Assembly: GCF_029852145.1 (NCBI RefSeq)
Contig: NC_079975.1
Span: 11,989,264 to 12,053,263, forward strand
DNA length: 64,000 bases
DNA from: Microplitis mediator
Taxonomy: Eukaryota > Arthropoda > Insecta > Hymenoptera > Braconidae
Reading direction: 5' to 3'
A program made the position numbers and the translations under genes. Below, in pieces: positions 1-11,150 of the stretch; positions within the stretch are counted from its first letter, which is position 1, and every line of letters starts with the position of its first letter. Below the pieces are notes generated by a model. The model searched no databases. It had not been told where the DNA came from and worked only from the letters and a program-made list of their open reading frames with translations.

Positions 1-130
1 GTGCTTCAGTCATGCTTTCTCAGTAATAATACCGTGATCATACAGTGATTTCACAGCAGTCTTACTATAGATTCTTCGTGAAATCACAATAATATCGCTG
101 TGAATTGACAGTAATATTACTGTGATTTCT
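1..130. repeat. Fragment of a TTCACnGTGAA palindromic-word array
   Basis: Short imperfect palindromes of the type CAGTGATTTCACAG and CTGTGAATTGACAG recur through this stretch, as in the better preserved arrays at 1087-1571 and 54710-58963. No terminal inverted repeat is visible and the left side runs off the window, so this is probably a truncated copy. The following 131-404 is plain AT-rich sequence in which I see nothing. Confidence 0.45.
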
Positions 131-404
131 TAATCATTTAATCCTGGATCTGCTTAGTTTTCATCGAGATTTAGGGGCAATATTGAGATCCTATATTTAT
201 TGATTCAAAGATAATAATAATAAAATTAATAATAATATTATAATAGCAACAATAATCCTAATCTTGGTTTTTCAATAAATAATTTTTCTTGTTTAAAAAA
301 ATTATTTAGTATCCATCCCTTTGTACGACTTCATGTAATTATTCCTCTGGAGGATTAAATGCTATTTTTTTATCCTCGGTAAAGAAGGAATTTTATTTTT
401 TTTT

Positions 405-490
405 AACGCATGATGGGACTCGAACTGCCGACCCTTCGATTGAGAGAGTAGCTTAAGTCATGTACTTTAGCCCGCTCGGCCACCACACGC
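405..490 (-). pseudogene. tRNA-Leu-like pseudogene or SINE head
   Basis: On the - strand the stretch has a near-canonical A box (TGGCCGAGCGG), a GACTTAAG anticodon-loop segment like that of tRNA-Leu(UAA), a long variable region, and a B-box-like AGTTCGAGTCC. Only about five base pairs of the acceptor stem hold (GCGTG with CATGC), and the anticodon stem does not pair. It is therefore a degraded tRNA-derived sequence, probably a SINE head, and not a working tRNA gene. 491-1086 beyond it is AT-rich with no recognisable feature. Confidence 0.55.
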
Positions 491-1086
491 ATTCGGAACT
501 AAATATTTAATCTGTTACTTCATGCTATTCAATACTATATATACTCAAGACTAAGCTATAAGAAAAATTATTTTATTAAATACTATAAAATTAAAAGAAT
601 TCGATATTTATCAAAAAAAAATTTTTGCCTTCATTTGTAAATCATCAAGTTTTCTTAATTTAAGAATATTTTATTTTAAATTATGATAAATAATAAATAT
701 TTACTATTGAAATATTAATCTAAATGATATTCTCTTTATTTTTTACAGTAGTTTAAATTCAATTTATACAGTTTTAAAAAAAAAGTTATTCAATTTTTTT
801 ATTTATTTATTTTTTTTCATAATTCTGAAGAATTTTACCGTCTTAAGCTTTTATAAAATTAACTAAATTAGACAATTACAGATAAAGTTTAGCTCGGAAA
901 TTCCTAAAATAGCTAAATTTATAATAAATAAAATACATTTGTGCCCAAATATTTGCTAAACTTACAAATAATTATAGGAGCATTTATGAAATAATTGATT
1001 TTATTTTTTTTTTAATTCCATTTCTATCGATTAATGACATTAAAAATTCAAATTTTTGATTTTGAAATTGGATTAATGATAGATGT

Positions 1087-1571
1087 ACCGTATCAGATCA
1101 CTATCAAAGTAGAGTGAAATCATGAAGAAAACGCTAATAATTTACTGTGAAAATATCATAGAGTCACAGTGCTAATACTACTAGGTTGTCATGGGATCAC
1201 GGTAAATTCATGGTTAAACCACTATGAACTGACTGTGAAACTATTGTAAAGTCACAGAGTTAACACTATCAGATTACTATGGAATCACAGTGAATTCGTA
1301 GTGAAATCACGATAAACTGACTGTGAACCCATGATAAAGCCTCAGTGTTACCATTGTTGAGTTACCATAAATCGATAGCTGATCGACAGTAAAATTATCA
1401 TGAAAGTATGGTAATTTAATTGTAAAATTACTGTAAAATTACTATATAACCAGAGTGACGAAATGGCACAAAACGACTGTGAATTCACTATGAAATTACC
1501 ATCAATACACAGTAAACTTACGGTAAAATTGATTTCACTGTGATTTCACAGTAACCCCGAATCCGCGAGGG
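1087..1571. repeat. Word-array MITE, TTCACnGTGAA family
   Basis: The interior is built from degenerate copies of a palindrome such as TCACAGTGAATTC and ACTGTGATTTCACAG. The right end is CCGCGAGGG, the same terminus as the copies at 36675-36874 and 54710-58963. The left end (TACCGTATCAGATCAC) is decayed. I read it as an old copy of that family. Confidence 0.6.
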
Positions 1572-2522
1572 ATATGACAACGGCCAGATGCGTTGATAAT
1601 AGTTAAAGCGCGGACAAATCAAATTTTAGTTTATTTGTATTATGATTATCTCGTATGTATGATAATTATTTATGTTTAATCATTGCAAGGTAATTAGTAT
1701 TTAAGATGTAAACGAATAAATCGATGAATTGACTGAATTTAATGCAAGTTAATAATTATAAAATATTATTCGATATTAATATGAATATTAATATCAAACA
1801 TCAACTTCAATTCTATTGAATAATTAATAGTAACACGATTAAGTATTCGAGATTTAATGGGTGAGACCCACGCGCAACAAGTCCCGGCTTGTTTTTACTA
1901 CGACGTAATGAAACACCCGGTCTTTATTCAATTCCCGAAATATTATTGAAACTCAACGAAATAATTAGCAAAAACTATGAAACCGTATTAATTAATACTT
2001 ATCTTGGCACGATGGCACGAAATCGTAATTGATAATCAATTAATTAACAATTATTGTTAATTTTAATATTGGCTTGGCAATTTAGCGGATAGAATGTTCA
2101 CAGCAAGTGTGTACAGCATGAAGACTTGTGGTCAACTGACGAAAAGACGCGGTAACGCCGGGTCGTCGTTTCGACGGAACGGAAAAAATCAGACACCCAA
2201 ACGACAGAGATATGCTGAAGGCGTGAGTGCAACGCAGATGCACTGAGAAACCGACGCTATGTTTAGCGCGCGCGTTCGCGGTGCGACCCGAGTTGGCGAC
2301 GGGATGCATTTTAGCACCGCTAGATGGAGACCGGTTTAAATATTTAAATTTCAAATATTATTATGCTGACAATTATTTCCAGACTTCCGTTTTCGACGGA
2401 ACACTACAAATTCTGCAATTCTTATACTTGTATACGTATTGTAGAATATTATTAAAAATATAAATCTCGACGTACATTTCATATATATTTACATATATAT
2501 AGACATATATTTGTTTATATGT
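1572..2522. other. Non-repeat stretch with a CpG-rich patch
   Basis: This 950 bp matches none of the repeat families found elsewhere in the window. 2080-2340 is distinctly richer in G+C and in CG dinucleotides, and contains TTAGCGCGCGCGTTCGCGG. The motif CGACGGAAC occurs at about 2172 and again at about 2395. Short open frames exist on both strands, but none has a splice context or recognisable protein. It could be a promoter, a 5' UTR or conserved regulatory DNA. I cannot assign it. Confidence 0.3.
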
Positions 2523-2867
2523 TAACACATAGATTCACAAAAGAAACAGTTAACTTGATTCAAGAAAAATATTGTCTTCTGAGTATTCTTTCTTGATTCA
2601 ATAAAAATAAAACACTTGATTCAAAAACGTTTCTTTGGTTCAAGACAGTAAATTCTCTTGCTCCAAAAAAATTTATTGTTGAAGCGAAATTGAAAATTTC
2701 TTGGTTTAAGAGAAGAAATTCTCGGCTAAAGAAAATAAGTCATCTCTTGCCAAAAAATCAACGCTTTAAACGAAAAAAAGTTTACTTGGGCCAAAAAACT
2801 TTTTTTTACCCCAAGGAAAAAATTCTCTTGCTCCAAAAAAAATCGTCTTGATTGAAAAAAAAAAATC
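2523..2867. repeat. Word-array element, CTTGnnnCAAG family
   Basis: Repeated CTTGATTCAAGAAA and TTTCTTGGTTCAAG-type units, alternating with A-runs, fill this stretch. The left end (CACAAAAGAAACAGTTAACTT) resembles the ends of the copies at 8796-9046, 10075-10262 and 30870-31070. It directly abuts the DINE-like element that starts at about 2875. Confidence 0.6.
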
Positions 2868-2874
2868 TGGGCGT

Positions 2875-3944
2875 CGGTTGGCCATGCGGGCCAGCCTCAA
2901 AACTTCCCGCTATTTTCAAGCTCAAAGAGCTCGAAAATGCTTTTACATGCAATTGTTTTTTATGAGCCTTTTAAGCGCTAACAAGTTACGTTTTATGTAA
3001 TTTTTTAAGAATTTAAGAATAGAAAATCATTGATAAACATGCGGTTTTTAAATTTTTAGTCCCGATTGTGTTTAACCAAATAAATAAATTGAGATAGAAA
3101 TCAATGTCAGTAATAAAAATTGAGATTTAAATGAGTTTTGACGCAGATCAGAGCAATAATATATGAAATGTTTTGTTTTTAACATTTTGACGCTGATGTC
3201 TTTTGAACTAATCCACCGATTCTAGCGTTTAATATTGCAATCGACGCGTTTTGTTAAGTTTTAGAATTGATTGAAATTCGAAATCGATTGGTCCAGTCGT
3301 CTTAAAGATATTGGGAAAAAACCGTTTTTTAGCATTTTTTTTCTCCCACGATATTTCTTTGACAAATGCTCTGATTTTTATGTTTAAAGTGGCAATCGAC
3401 CCGTTTTGATAAAGTCTAAAGCTGATCAGATTTTGAAATAATTTGGTTCAATTATTTCAAAGATATTTGCAAAAAACCGTTTTTCAAAATTTCTTTTTCC
3501 ACGATACTTCTTAGACAAATGACCCAATTTTCATGATTGAGGTGGCAATCGATGCGTTTTAATAAATTCTGAAGCTGATCAGATTTTGGAATTGTTTAGT
3601 TCAGCTGCTTCAAAGATATTCACAAAAATCCGTTTTTTACCATTTCTTTATCCCGCGATAACTCTCGAAAGAATTATCCAATTGAGAAGGCTAAGGCGGC
3701 AATCGACGCGTTTTATTAAGTTCCAGACCTGATTAGATTTTGGAGTCGATCGTATGAGTCGTTTCTGCGAAATCAATAAAAAACTAAAAAACAAATTTTT
3801 TATTTTTCGTAATTCGCCAATATTTTGGAGTCTACATGATCAAATCTTCTAAAAATTTTAGGAAAGTTGATGGCCAATAAGTTCTTTCGATTGCTGCGTT
3901 AACCATTCAAATCGATCCATCAGTTCAGAAGTTACAAAGAGTTT
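2875..3944 (-). mobile_element. Helitron/DINE-like element, part 1 (split)
   Basis: In the - orientation this is the distal part of an element seen six times in the window. It has a terminal GGCTGGCCCGC-type segment, a GAGCTC-rich hairpin (AAGCTCAAAGAGCTCGAAAA), then degenerate tandem units of about 150 bp. The marker GGCAATCGAYSCGTTTT recurs at about 3391, 3545 and 3701. It is broken at 3945 by a large insertion and resumes at 8295. Non-coding. The 150-bp tandem core, nearby microsatellite and terminal hairpin recall DINE/Helitron-like elements, but that class assignment is inference. Confidence 0.5.
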
Positions 3945-4186
3945 CCCTGTTGAAACAATCTCATAGACTCCCATAAAAAAATATTTACCCTAGAAATTTA
4001 ATGAGAAATGGCAGTGTATTTGGCACTGAAATTCCTCATAGTTTCTCATAGAACGATTGTATGAGAAAAAACGCAAAACTCTTATTTTTTATTCAGTTCT
4101 CATAAAATCTGATCAAATTTTTATAAGAAATTTAGAATGTTTTGTATGTTTATGATATTTTATGAGACATGAAATCATAAGCAGAG

Positions 4187-4313
4187 CAGTCTATCATTTC
4201 AAGCGATTTTGAATAATCTTATGCGATTGAAAGGTATTTTCGTCTTATAATTAAATGAGAAAATATTAATAATCGACTGCGATTTTCCTATAAGGTTTTA
4301 TGTGGAAATAGTA
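4187..4313. repeat. About 125-bp tandem-repeat unit (first copy)
   Basis: This unit carries TTTCAAGCGATTTTGAAT, a TTTTCGTCTTATAATTAAATGAGA segment and GTTTTATGTGGAAATAGT. The same order recurs from 5196 to 6400, so the array was cut by the element at 4314-5195. Confidence 0.6.
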
Positions 4314-5195
4314 CACTGAGAAAATAATTTTCTCCTGACAACTAAATTTTAGTTATGACAAGAAAATGATTTGATTGCCCGCATTGCCAATCATATATTT
4401 GGTTATTTTAACTAAATATTTTATAATCAACCAACAAAACTAGTTATTGGAGACTATAAAATATTTAGTAAAGATAATTACGTGTTTAGTAGAAAGCATA
4501 AAATCAAATTAAATACCTGTAGAGTTTATAAAGTAGTCATAATGATATATATGAGTGATCTTTAGAGAATGTGTTATTTATAATAATTGAATATTATTTT
4601 AAAATGACAGAATATTTATTTAACAGTTAAATAAATGCATATTCAAAAGAATAATTCAGTTCCCAGTCATAGTCTAATACAGGATACCACTATAATCAAA
4701 AATTTTCAGCGGATAATCCGTCCCATGAATGCTTCAAGCTGGCGAATATAAAAACTCTGAAATAAGTATCTTACCAGGGACGCCACAAATGGTGGGCGCG
4801 ATCTAGTGGCGAGCACCGAACTACTCCCGCTGCTGCTGCCTAACATTATAACTTTTTAAATCAATAATCATTAGGTTCAAATAGATATTTATTAACCTCG
4901 AACAAATATATATATTTATTCTAAATGAATATATTTTTTTGTATCTAAGTAATGTTTATTAGAGTTAATATAACAATACTTTGCTTTAATATTTGGATTT
5001 ATTGGGACTATAAAATAGTTTAGTTGTCCCTTAAATAAATATTTTCTTAACTTTACCGAATGATTTCAGTATCTTAGAGAGAGAAATATTAATGTCAACC
5101 AAAAAGGGTCTATTAAATCATTTGTTAAAAATGATAAAATAGATTATATTGACGTAATAAAATTTAGTTGTCCCAAATAAATTTTAGATTTTGAT
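4314..5195. mobile_element. CACTGAGAAAA-ended element with foldback-arm homology
   Basis: The left end is TA followed by CACTGAGAAAATAATTTT; the right end is not clear. The first part carries palindromic words built on ACAACTAAATTTTAGTTG. From about 4655 on it is homologous to the arms of the large foldback at 55286-58395, including the GC-rich block GTGGGCGCGATCTAGTGG (about 4793) and CTGCTGCTGCCTA. Here only one arm is present. Confidence 0.55.
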
Positions 5196-6400
5196 TTCAG
5201 ATTTTGAATGAATTTATGTGAATGAAAGGGATTTTCGTTTTATAATTATATGAGAACGTATAAAAAATGAATTGCAATGTTCCTATGAGCTTTTATGTGG
5301 AAATAGTAGATCGTATTTTTTCCAGCAGTTTTGAATGAATTTATGAGATTGAAAGGGATTTTTGTATGGATTATCGACTGCAATTTTCCTATGAGGTTTT
5401 ATGAGGAAATACTTAATCTTTATGTCATTTCGAGTGATTTTGAATGAATTTATGCGAATGAAAGAGATTTTCGTTTGATAATTATATAAGAATGTATAAT
5501 AAATTAACTGCAATGTTCCTATGAGGTTTTATATGGAAGTAGTCATCACATATTATTTCCAGAGATTTTGAATGAATTTATAAGATTAAAAAGGATTCTC
5601 GTCTTATAATTGGCTGGGAACGGATGAATCATCGATTAAGTAAATCCATTAAAATCTTATAGAAACATTGCAGTTAATTTATCATACCATCTCATTAAAT
5701 TATGAGACGAAAATACCGTGTAATCCTATAAATTCAATCAAAATCGCTTGAAATGATATAGCGATATCAACTATTTCCACATAAAACCTCATAGGAAGAT
5801 TGTAGTTACTTAATTATACGTTCTGATTTAATTATAAGACGAAATTTCCTTTCAATTTTATTAATTTATGCGATTGAAAGGGATTTTCGTCTTATAATTA
5901 GATGAGACGTATAAATTATTGACTGCAATTTTCCTATGAGGTTTTATGAAGAAATACTTAATCTTTATGTCATTTCGAGTGATTTTGAATGAATTTATGA
6001 GAATGAAAGGGATTTTCGTTTGATAATTATAAGAGAATGTATAATTCATTAACTGCAATGTCCCTATGAGGATTTATGAGGGAATAGTTGATTTTCATAT
6101 CATTTCAAGCGATATTGAATGAACTAATGAAGTTGAAAACGATTTTCGTCTTATAATTAAATGTGAACGTACGAATAATCGACTAAAATTTTGCTATGAG
6201 GTTTTATATGCAAATCCTTAATCTTTCTATCATTTTACGCGATTTTGAATGAATTAATAAGATGGAAAGGCATTTTTGACTTATTATTATACGAGAACGT
6301 ATGAGTAATCAACTGCAATGTCACTATGAGGATTAATACGGGAATAGTTTGTCTTATTGTTTTAAGCGGTTATAAAATATCATTCAACACTAATAAGCTT
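5196..6400. repeat. Tandem array of about 125-bp units
   Basis: The unit marker ATGAGGTTTTAT followed by GAAAT recurs at about 5391, 5520, 5937 and 6196, with variant copies between. Each unit also carries GATTTTGAATGAATTTATG and GGATTTTCGTCTTATAATTA. Units are degenerate, and some are inverted (5640-5860), giving local hairpins. This is the core of the 3945-8294 element. Confidence 0.65.
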
Positions 6401-6756
6401 CTACACGGAGAGAATTTTATGGTAAAAGTTACCATCAAGTTATAGTACAATTCTTAAACTGAATTATATGATTGATAATATCAATTAAATTATTAAATCA
6501 ACAATCTGAATGGTAGTATCTACCATCTATATGGTCAAGTTTACCAATTATTTATGATAACCAGAAATTATAACTGTTATTATATTAAATAATTACTACT
6601 ATTATAAAAAATCGTAATTCTTAATAACCTGATGGTAATGGTTACTATCAGCCTAAATGTTGATGACCATCTAAGCTAGTAAAAAATTGAAATATAAACG
6701 TTATAGTCTGACGCTTGTCTATGTGTAATTTGTTTAACTGGGGAAGTGATTAATTT

Positions 6757-6787
<31 letters not shown>

Positions 6788-6788
6788 G

Positions 6789-6854
<66 letters not shown>

Positions 6855-7295
6855 AACACACACACACACCTACGCACGGGTTCGCACACATGTACATACA
6901 CACGGGTGCGCACACTTACCTGCACACATACGTACACTTATCCGCACACGTGCGCACACTTACCCGCACACATGCACACGCACGCGCGCGCTTACACTCA
7001 TACACCCACTCGGACATACACACACGCGCACACTCATGCACACACACATTCTTATCTAAGAATTTTTACAACTTTGAATGGTAATAGTTACCATCATCGA
7101 TTGTAACAATTATAATTTTTAATAATTACAATTAGCATCTTCGATAGTAACCGTTACCATCATCAATTGTAACTGTTATCATTTTCAATAGTAATACTAA
7201 TCAGTATAACCACTGAAAAATGGTATTACCATTTTAGATAGTTAAAATTACAATTTTTGTATTGTAGATACAATAATTAATTTCTCTCCGTGTAG
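6401..7295. mobile_element. Word-array MITE, GGTAAnnGTTACC family
   Basis: Terminal inverted repeats CTACACGGAGAGAATT (6401) and AATTTCTCTCCGTGTAG (ending 7295) bound 895 bp. Both flanks of the core consist of words such as ATGGTAATAGTTACCATC and GATGGTAACTTTTACC-like palindromes. The middle is a microsatellite (6756-7055). It has no coding capacity. It lies inside the 3945-8294 element. Confidence 0.75.
6756..7055. repeat. Compound (CA)n / (TA)n microsatellite
   Basis: A short CA run is followed by about 65 bp of TA repeats (6784-6852), then a degenerate CA-rich tract with CGCA variants. Open frames through here are low-complexity Tyr-Ile or Thr-His strings and are not genes. Confidence 0.95.
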
Positions 7296-8294
7296 ATATA
7301 ATAATTTTTCTTTATGTAAAATCTTCAAACATTACGTAGGTAAAAACATTTTTTTAAAAATTATTTAAAAATTTTTTTCTAATCTTCATATTTTTCAATA
7401 GTCGACCACAACAAATCCACTAACAGTAAAAGATTTTCTGAGAGTTACTGATTTTTAAAAAAGTCTCATCGAATCTCATAAATCTAGCGTTTTCGAAAAA
7501 TAGATTTTATGAGAAATTTCTGTCATTATGATATATACCAAGTTCTCATCGGATCTCATAGGATGACAATTTCAACATGAAGAAATAAAATTTATTATAA
7601 TTCTTTCAAATTTGTTAAATAGAAATAATATAGTTAATAATCATGTAGGAACTTTTATTTACTTGAACATTTGAATAGTAATTTAAGAGAAATTTCTGGT
7701 TAGATAAGTCTCTTAGAAACTCATAAATCAAGTAACCACATAAATATATTTTTATGAGAAATTGATGTGTATTTGGCACTGAAATTACTCATTAAATCTT
7801 TTAAAATTTTTGCATTCATTACTCTGCGGAAATGTCTTATAATATCTTTTAAATACTCTAAAATTTTTTAAAAGAATTTAACTTTAGATAAAGTCCTATT
7901 CAAACTTATAAAACTCGTAGGTGTTTTTACATAAATAGAATTGATGAGATTTTGAGAGACTTTTACGTATCAGGATATTCTGTATAAACTCTCATTAAGA
8001 GTAAAGTAGTAAATACTTATAAAAACTCATAAAGAAATTTTCCATATTCAATCTTATAGAAATTTCTGACGATTTAACTTATAGTATCTCATAACATAAA
8101 AATTCTCATTCATTCCCATGAAAATTGTATAAGATATATCGCTTAAGATCATGAACAAAATAAAAACCCATAAATTCTCATAAAGAGTTTTATGAGCAAA
8201 TTTTTTGTTTCTCATAGAAAATTTTGTAGCTCATAAAGTCTTATAGAAAAATATGTTTTTTTTTATGAGAATCTATGAGTTTGTTTCAACAGGG

Positions 8295-8478
8295 TTACAT
8301 ACATACACACACACACACATACATACAAACACTCGGACATCATTCTGAAAATAGTCAGAATAGCTTCCTAGGACCTCAAAACGTTGACATTTGATGAAAA
8401 TTCGATTTTTGAAAATCGGGGTGAAAACAATAACTTCCCGAATTTTCCGAAAATCGTCGATTTTCTTAGCGGGAAGTT
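8295..8478 (-). mobile_element. Helitron/DINE-like element, part 2
   Basis: This continues the element at 2875-3944 after the 3945-8294 insertion. It has a short CA microsatellite, CATTCTGAAAATAGTCAGAATAG, then the terminal hairpin whose arms are AACTTCCCG and GCGGGAAGTT. The same terminal segment occurs in + orientation at 31078 and 37431, and in - orientation at 60190-60236. Confidence 0.6.
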
Positions 8479-8484
8479 GAAAAA

Positions 8485-8795
8485 AATTCAAATTAAAGCT
8501 GATTAAATTTGCTAACCGACTTATGCATTGGTCTTTTTCGCAGCCCGAATCTCTCAAAGAAAAGAAAGAATTTAGAAAATTTTTGTCTTGCGGTATTTCT
8601 CATGTTTGTGCAATAGCCGGAGCTCTTAAAAAATTTTAATAAAAATGAACTAAAGCTAGAGATTTCAATCTATAAAATGCTTTTTTTTAAATGTCGATAC
8701 GATTACTTTTCACAAAGTTACAGCCTTCCAAATATCACTTGAAAATTTCCAAAGATTTTCTGTTCCTTTAATTTATGGCATGAGTGTATATTGCC
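8485..8795. repeat. Dispersed repeat, AAAGGAACAGAAAA family
   Basis: This 310-bp non-coding repeat shares TTTTTGTCTTGCG, CTAGAGATTTC and CTGTTCCTTTAATTTATGG with copies at 49640-49980, 50180-50515, 54130-54705 and 58966-59318. Where an end can be seen (54130) it begins with TA plus CACTTATCC and AATTAAAGGAACA, suggesting a TA-targeting non-autonomous DNA element. Confidence 0.5.
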
Positions 8796-9046
8796 ACAAA
8801 AAAAAATATATCTTGCTCCAAAAAAATATCTCTTACCTTAAGAAATATAAACTCTTGAAACAAGTGGAAATTTTTTGATTTAAACGTAAAAAATGTTGAC
8901 GTGAGAAAAAAATTTTTGATTCAAGATTAAAATTTGAAGATAATTGTTTACTTGGTGCAATTAAATTTTTGTTTTCCGAATTGATCAAAAAAAAATTCTT
9001 GAATTAAGAATGTTTTCCTTGATTCAAGTTAACTGTTTTTCCTGTG
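8796..9046. repeat. Word-array element, CTTGnnnCAAG family
   Basis: Units such as TTGATTCAAGTT and TCTTGCTCC with A-runs fill the interval. The right end is AACTGTTTTTCCTGTG followed by TA. The left end (CACAAAAAAAAATATA) is a weak match to its inverse. Confidence 0.55.
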
Positions 9047-9330
9047 TACGTTCTCCCTTTTTCAATTAAGGTCTTAATTTTTTTTTGAATTAATTAATAT
9101 AATTTAACTACGGTTATGACAATAATAGTTGATTAGTTCCAAAGATATTGTAGGTCAAATAATATCTTACACACACACACTCACTCACAGACACGCGCGC
9201 GCAAAATGCCGACACCCATCGAAAATTTTAGTTTTGAAAATCAGACTGAAATCAATTTTCCCATTTTTTAAAAATTCTTTAATTTTCCGTGTGGAAAGTT
9301 AAAAATATGTCCCTTTGGTTTGAGCCATGC
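9047..9330. repeat. Fragments: foldback arm and decayed DINE-like end
   Basis: 9050-9125 resembles one arm of the 30069-30495 foldback (TCAATTAAGGTCTTAATTTT, ACGGTTATGAC). 9170-9330 has a CA tract followed by a decayed version of the DINE-like terminal segment. Confidence 0.4.
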
Positions 9331-10074
9331 AGAATTAATTTAGAGTAAAATGAAATCAACGCGGACCACTTGTTAGTTTAGTTTATTTATTTCATGGATT
9401 ATTATGCCTTACCTTTACAATAAAGTCAATAATTTGTAGTATCCTTTTTCCGTCATTATTGATAATTTATAACGTCATTTTAATCATTAAACTATCTTTA
9501 TTAATTATTTCATAACTAAAGGAAATAATTGGTGAATTAATTTATAAAAGTTTTCAAAATATGATAATTTTATACAAATCACTTTCATAAGGCGGGCTTA
9601 CTATTCTATAGTTGATTAGGTTATTGACTCGTTATTTATTTTTCCAAAGTTATATAAAAAAACCATAGAGATTTAGCTTGAAGCATGCAAATATAACATA
9701 CGAACGATGGGGATGTCCGAGAGCATGAGTACATTGCTCGTGCACCGAGGTGTCATCTGCACTCTACACTCTCTCACCCCTTTGAATGGAAATTTTGTTA
9801 AGTAATTAAACAAAATCAATTCACCTTGTTCAGGGATAGCAGTGTCAGAGGATTTCAAAATCGTCAATATAAAATAAAACTGACACACATGTAATGAATT
9901 TCAAACACAAAGAAGGTTGAGTTTTTAAAATATCGAAAAAGTTCTTTATTTAACTATTGCTAGCATAGTATAATATTATATTCAACAACCCTGATTAAGA
10001 AAAATAATTTGAAATAAATCAAAACAATTTGAAATGATTAAAAACAATTTTAATTGACTAATATATATGACTAA
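9331..10074. other. AT-rich stretch, nothing recognised
   Basis: I see no repeat family, RNA gene or convincing exon. A 71-codon frame on the - strand (9673-9888) has no family signature and no splice signals that would support it. Confidence 0.3.
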
Positions 10075-10262
10075 TATACACACAAAAAAAGGAAATCTTG
10101 AACCAAGAATGTCTTCGAAATTTTTTTCTTGAACCAAGCGAAATTTCCTACTTCATTGAAGTGAAAAATTATTTGGATCAAGAAATTATTTCCTTCGCGA
10201 AAGACATCATTTACTTCGTCTGAAACATAAATTCTTTAAGAGAGTGTACCAGGTAATTTTCA
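10075..10262. repeat. Word-array element, CTTGnnnCAAG family
   Basis: This matches the copy at 30870-31070 through GGAAATCTTGAACCAAGAA, TTTCTTGAACCAAG and ATCAAGAAATTATTT. The left end is TACACACAAAAAAAGG. The right end is indistinct. Confidence 0.6.
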
Positions 10263-10416
10263 AATTAACTGTTTTCACAGGTAAAGACCCAAATTATTGA
10301 ACAAAATGTGTCATTCAATGCGTAAACTTATTATTTATCGAATGAAATGTTTCTCGTTTGGAAATTGCAGTTTATATCTGAGAAAGGCTCATTCGAAATT
10401 TCCATTTGCTAATGTA

Positions 10417-10859
10417 CCCAGACAGCATGAAAGTCAGAATGACTGCTTTACGACGTATTTTTGAAGGAGTCTTCAAGAAGTCTTATAATGACTTCTTAAA
10501 GGTGTCATTTTTAAGAACTCTAAATTAAGAGTTCTTGAAGACTTCATAAATAAGACGTCAGTTTTGTGACGTCTAAATGTATTCTTTTTTTAACTTTTTT
10601 GAAGTCAAAATGAAGTCAAAATTAGGAACTCCTTAAGACGTCATGGTAAGTTCATTCTGAAGTCTTATTTGCGGAGTCAGAAAAAAGAACTCTTTGAGAA
10701 CTCTTTGAGAACTTTTAAAGATGTCTTACTGAGTTCGCTAGGTGGCGCATTCGACATCTTGAGAACTTCTTAAAGACTTCTTTAACGTGTTTTTAAGACG
10801 TCCAAATCATAAATAGGAACTCATTCAGAACTCATCAAGACGTCATTTTGCTATCTGGG
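10417..10859 (+). mobile_element. 443-bp MITE with CCCAGACAGCA ends, copy 1
   Basis: Ends CCCAGACAGCA and TGCTATCTGGG form an inverted repeat, and both sides are flanked by TA (10415-10416, 10860-10861). The interior is rich in the words AAGTCTTnnAAGACTT, GAGTTCTT/AAGAACTC and GACGTC. A copy of exactly the same length, in opposite orientation, lies at 40823-41265 with only a few differences. That implies recent mobility by an enzyme encoded elsewhere. Confidence 0.85.
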
Positions 10860-10904
10860 TAAGTGCAACAAGGACAGTTCCGTTCGTTCACATGTGTGTG
10901 AGAA

Positions 10905-10908
10905 AGAG
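10905..10908. repeat. Target-site duplication AGAG (left), Gypsy element
   Basis: AGAG before the LTR start is repeated at 29594-29597 right after the 3' LTR, as expected for a 4-bp Ty3/Gypsy target duplication. Confidence 0.8.
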
Positions 10909-11150
10909 TGTTACGTCCCAGCCTGCTCATCAGATGGCTCTGCCAATTTTTAAATCTTAAATAATAATAGACCGACCTGAGACCCGCCAAATCGATATAT
11001 TTAAATAATAGAATAATAATATATTTTCTTTATAATAAATATTAATAAGTATGCACTTAAAAATGATCAAGTAGATAAGATATTTTTAATGCATTATAAT
11101 ATTTATTCATCATCGACAATTTCTCTAAAAGAATGTTAATGAATAAAAAT
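10909..11150 (+). repeat. Gypsy 5' LTR, first part
   Basis: The first 242 bp of the 820-bp 5' LTR, from TGTTACG to the BEL insertion point. The last five bases (AAAAT, 11146-11150) are the duplicated BEL target. One difference from the 3' LTR lies here (ATATTTATTC against ATACTTATTC). Confidence 0.92.

Larger units (their letters stand above)
3945..8294. mobile_element. 4.35-kb inverted-terminal element with nested insertions
   Basis: The left end CCCTGTTGAAACAATCTCAT is mirrored at the right end by ATGAGTTTGTTTCAACAGGG. Beyond the termini the arms carry many ATAAAATTTATGAG / CTCATAAAA palindromic words, and the centre is a roughly 125-bp tandem array. Two other elements lie inside (4314-5195 and 6401-7295), so the element alone is about 2.6 kb. 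It interrupts the DINE-like element, whose two halves read on across the junctions (2875-3944 and 8295-8478). No transposase frame is present, so it is non-autonomous. Confidence 0.7.

Noticed and set aside
405..490. Functional tRNA-Leu gene
   Set aside because: The acceptor and anticodon stems do not pair; only the promoter boxes are conserved.
2082..2463. Overlapping 90- and 78-codon frames in the CpG-rich patch
   Set aside because: They overlap on opposite strands, neither has a recognisable protein, and CG-rich patches lack stop codons by composition.
6676..7106. Open frames of Tyr-Ile and Thr-His repeats on both strands
   Set aside because: They are translations of CA/TA microsatellites, present in several frames at once, with no start or splice context.
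9673..9888. 71-codon frame on the - strand as a possible exon
   Set aside because: No splice signals in phase, no family resemblance, and no partner exon found nearby.
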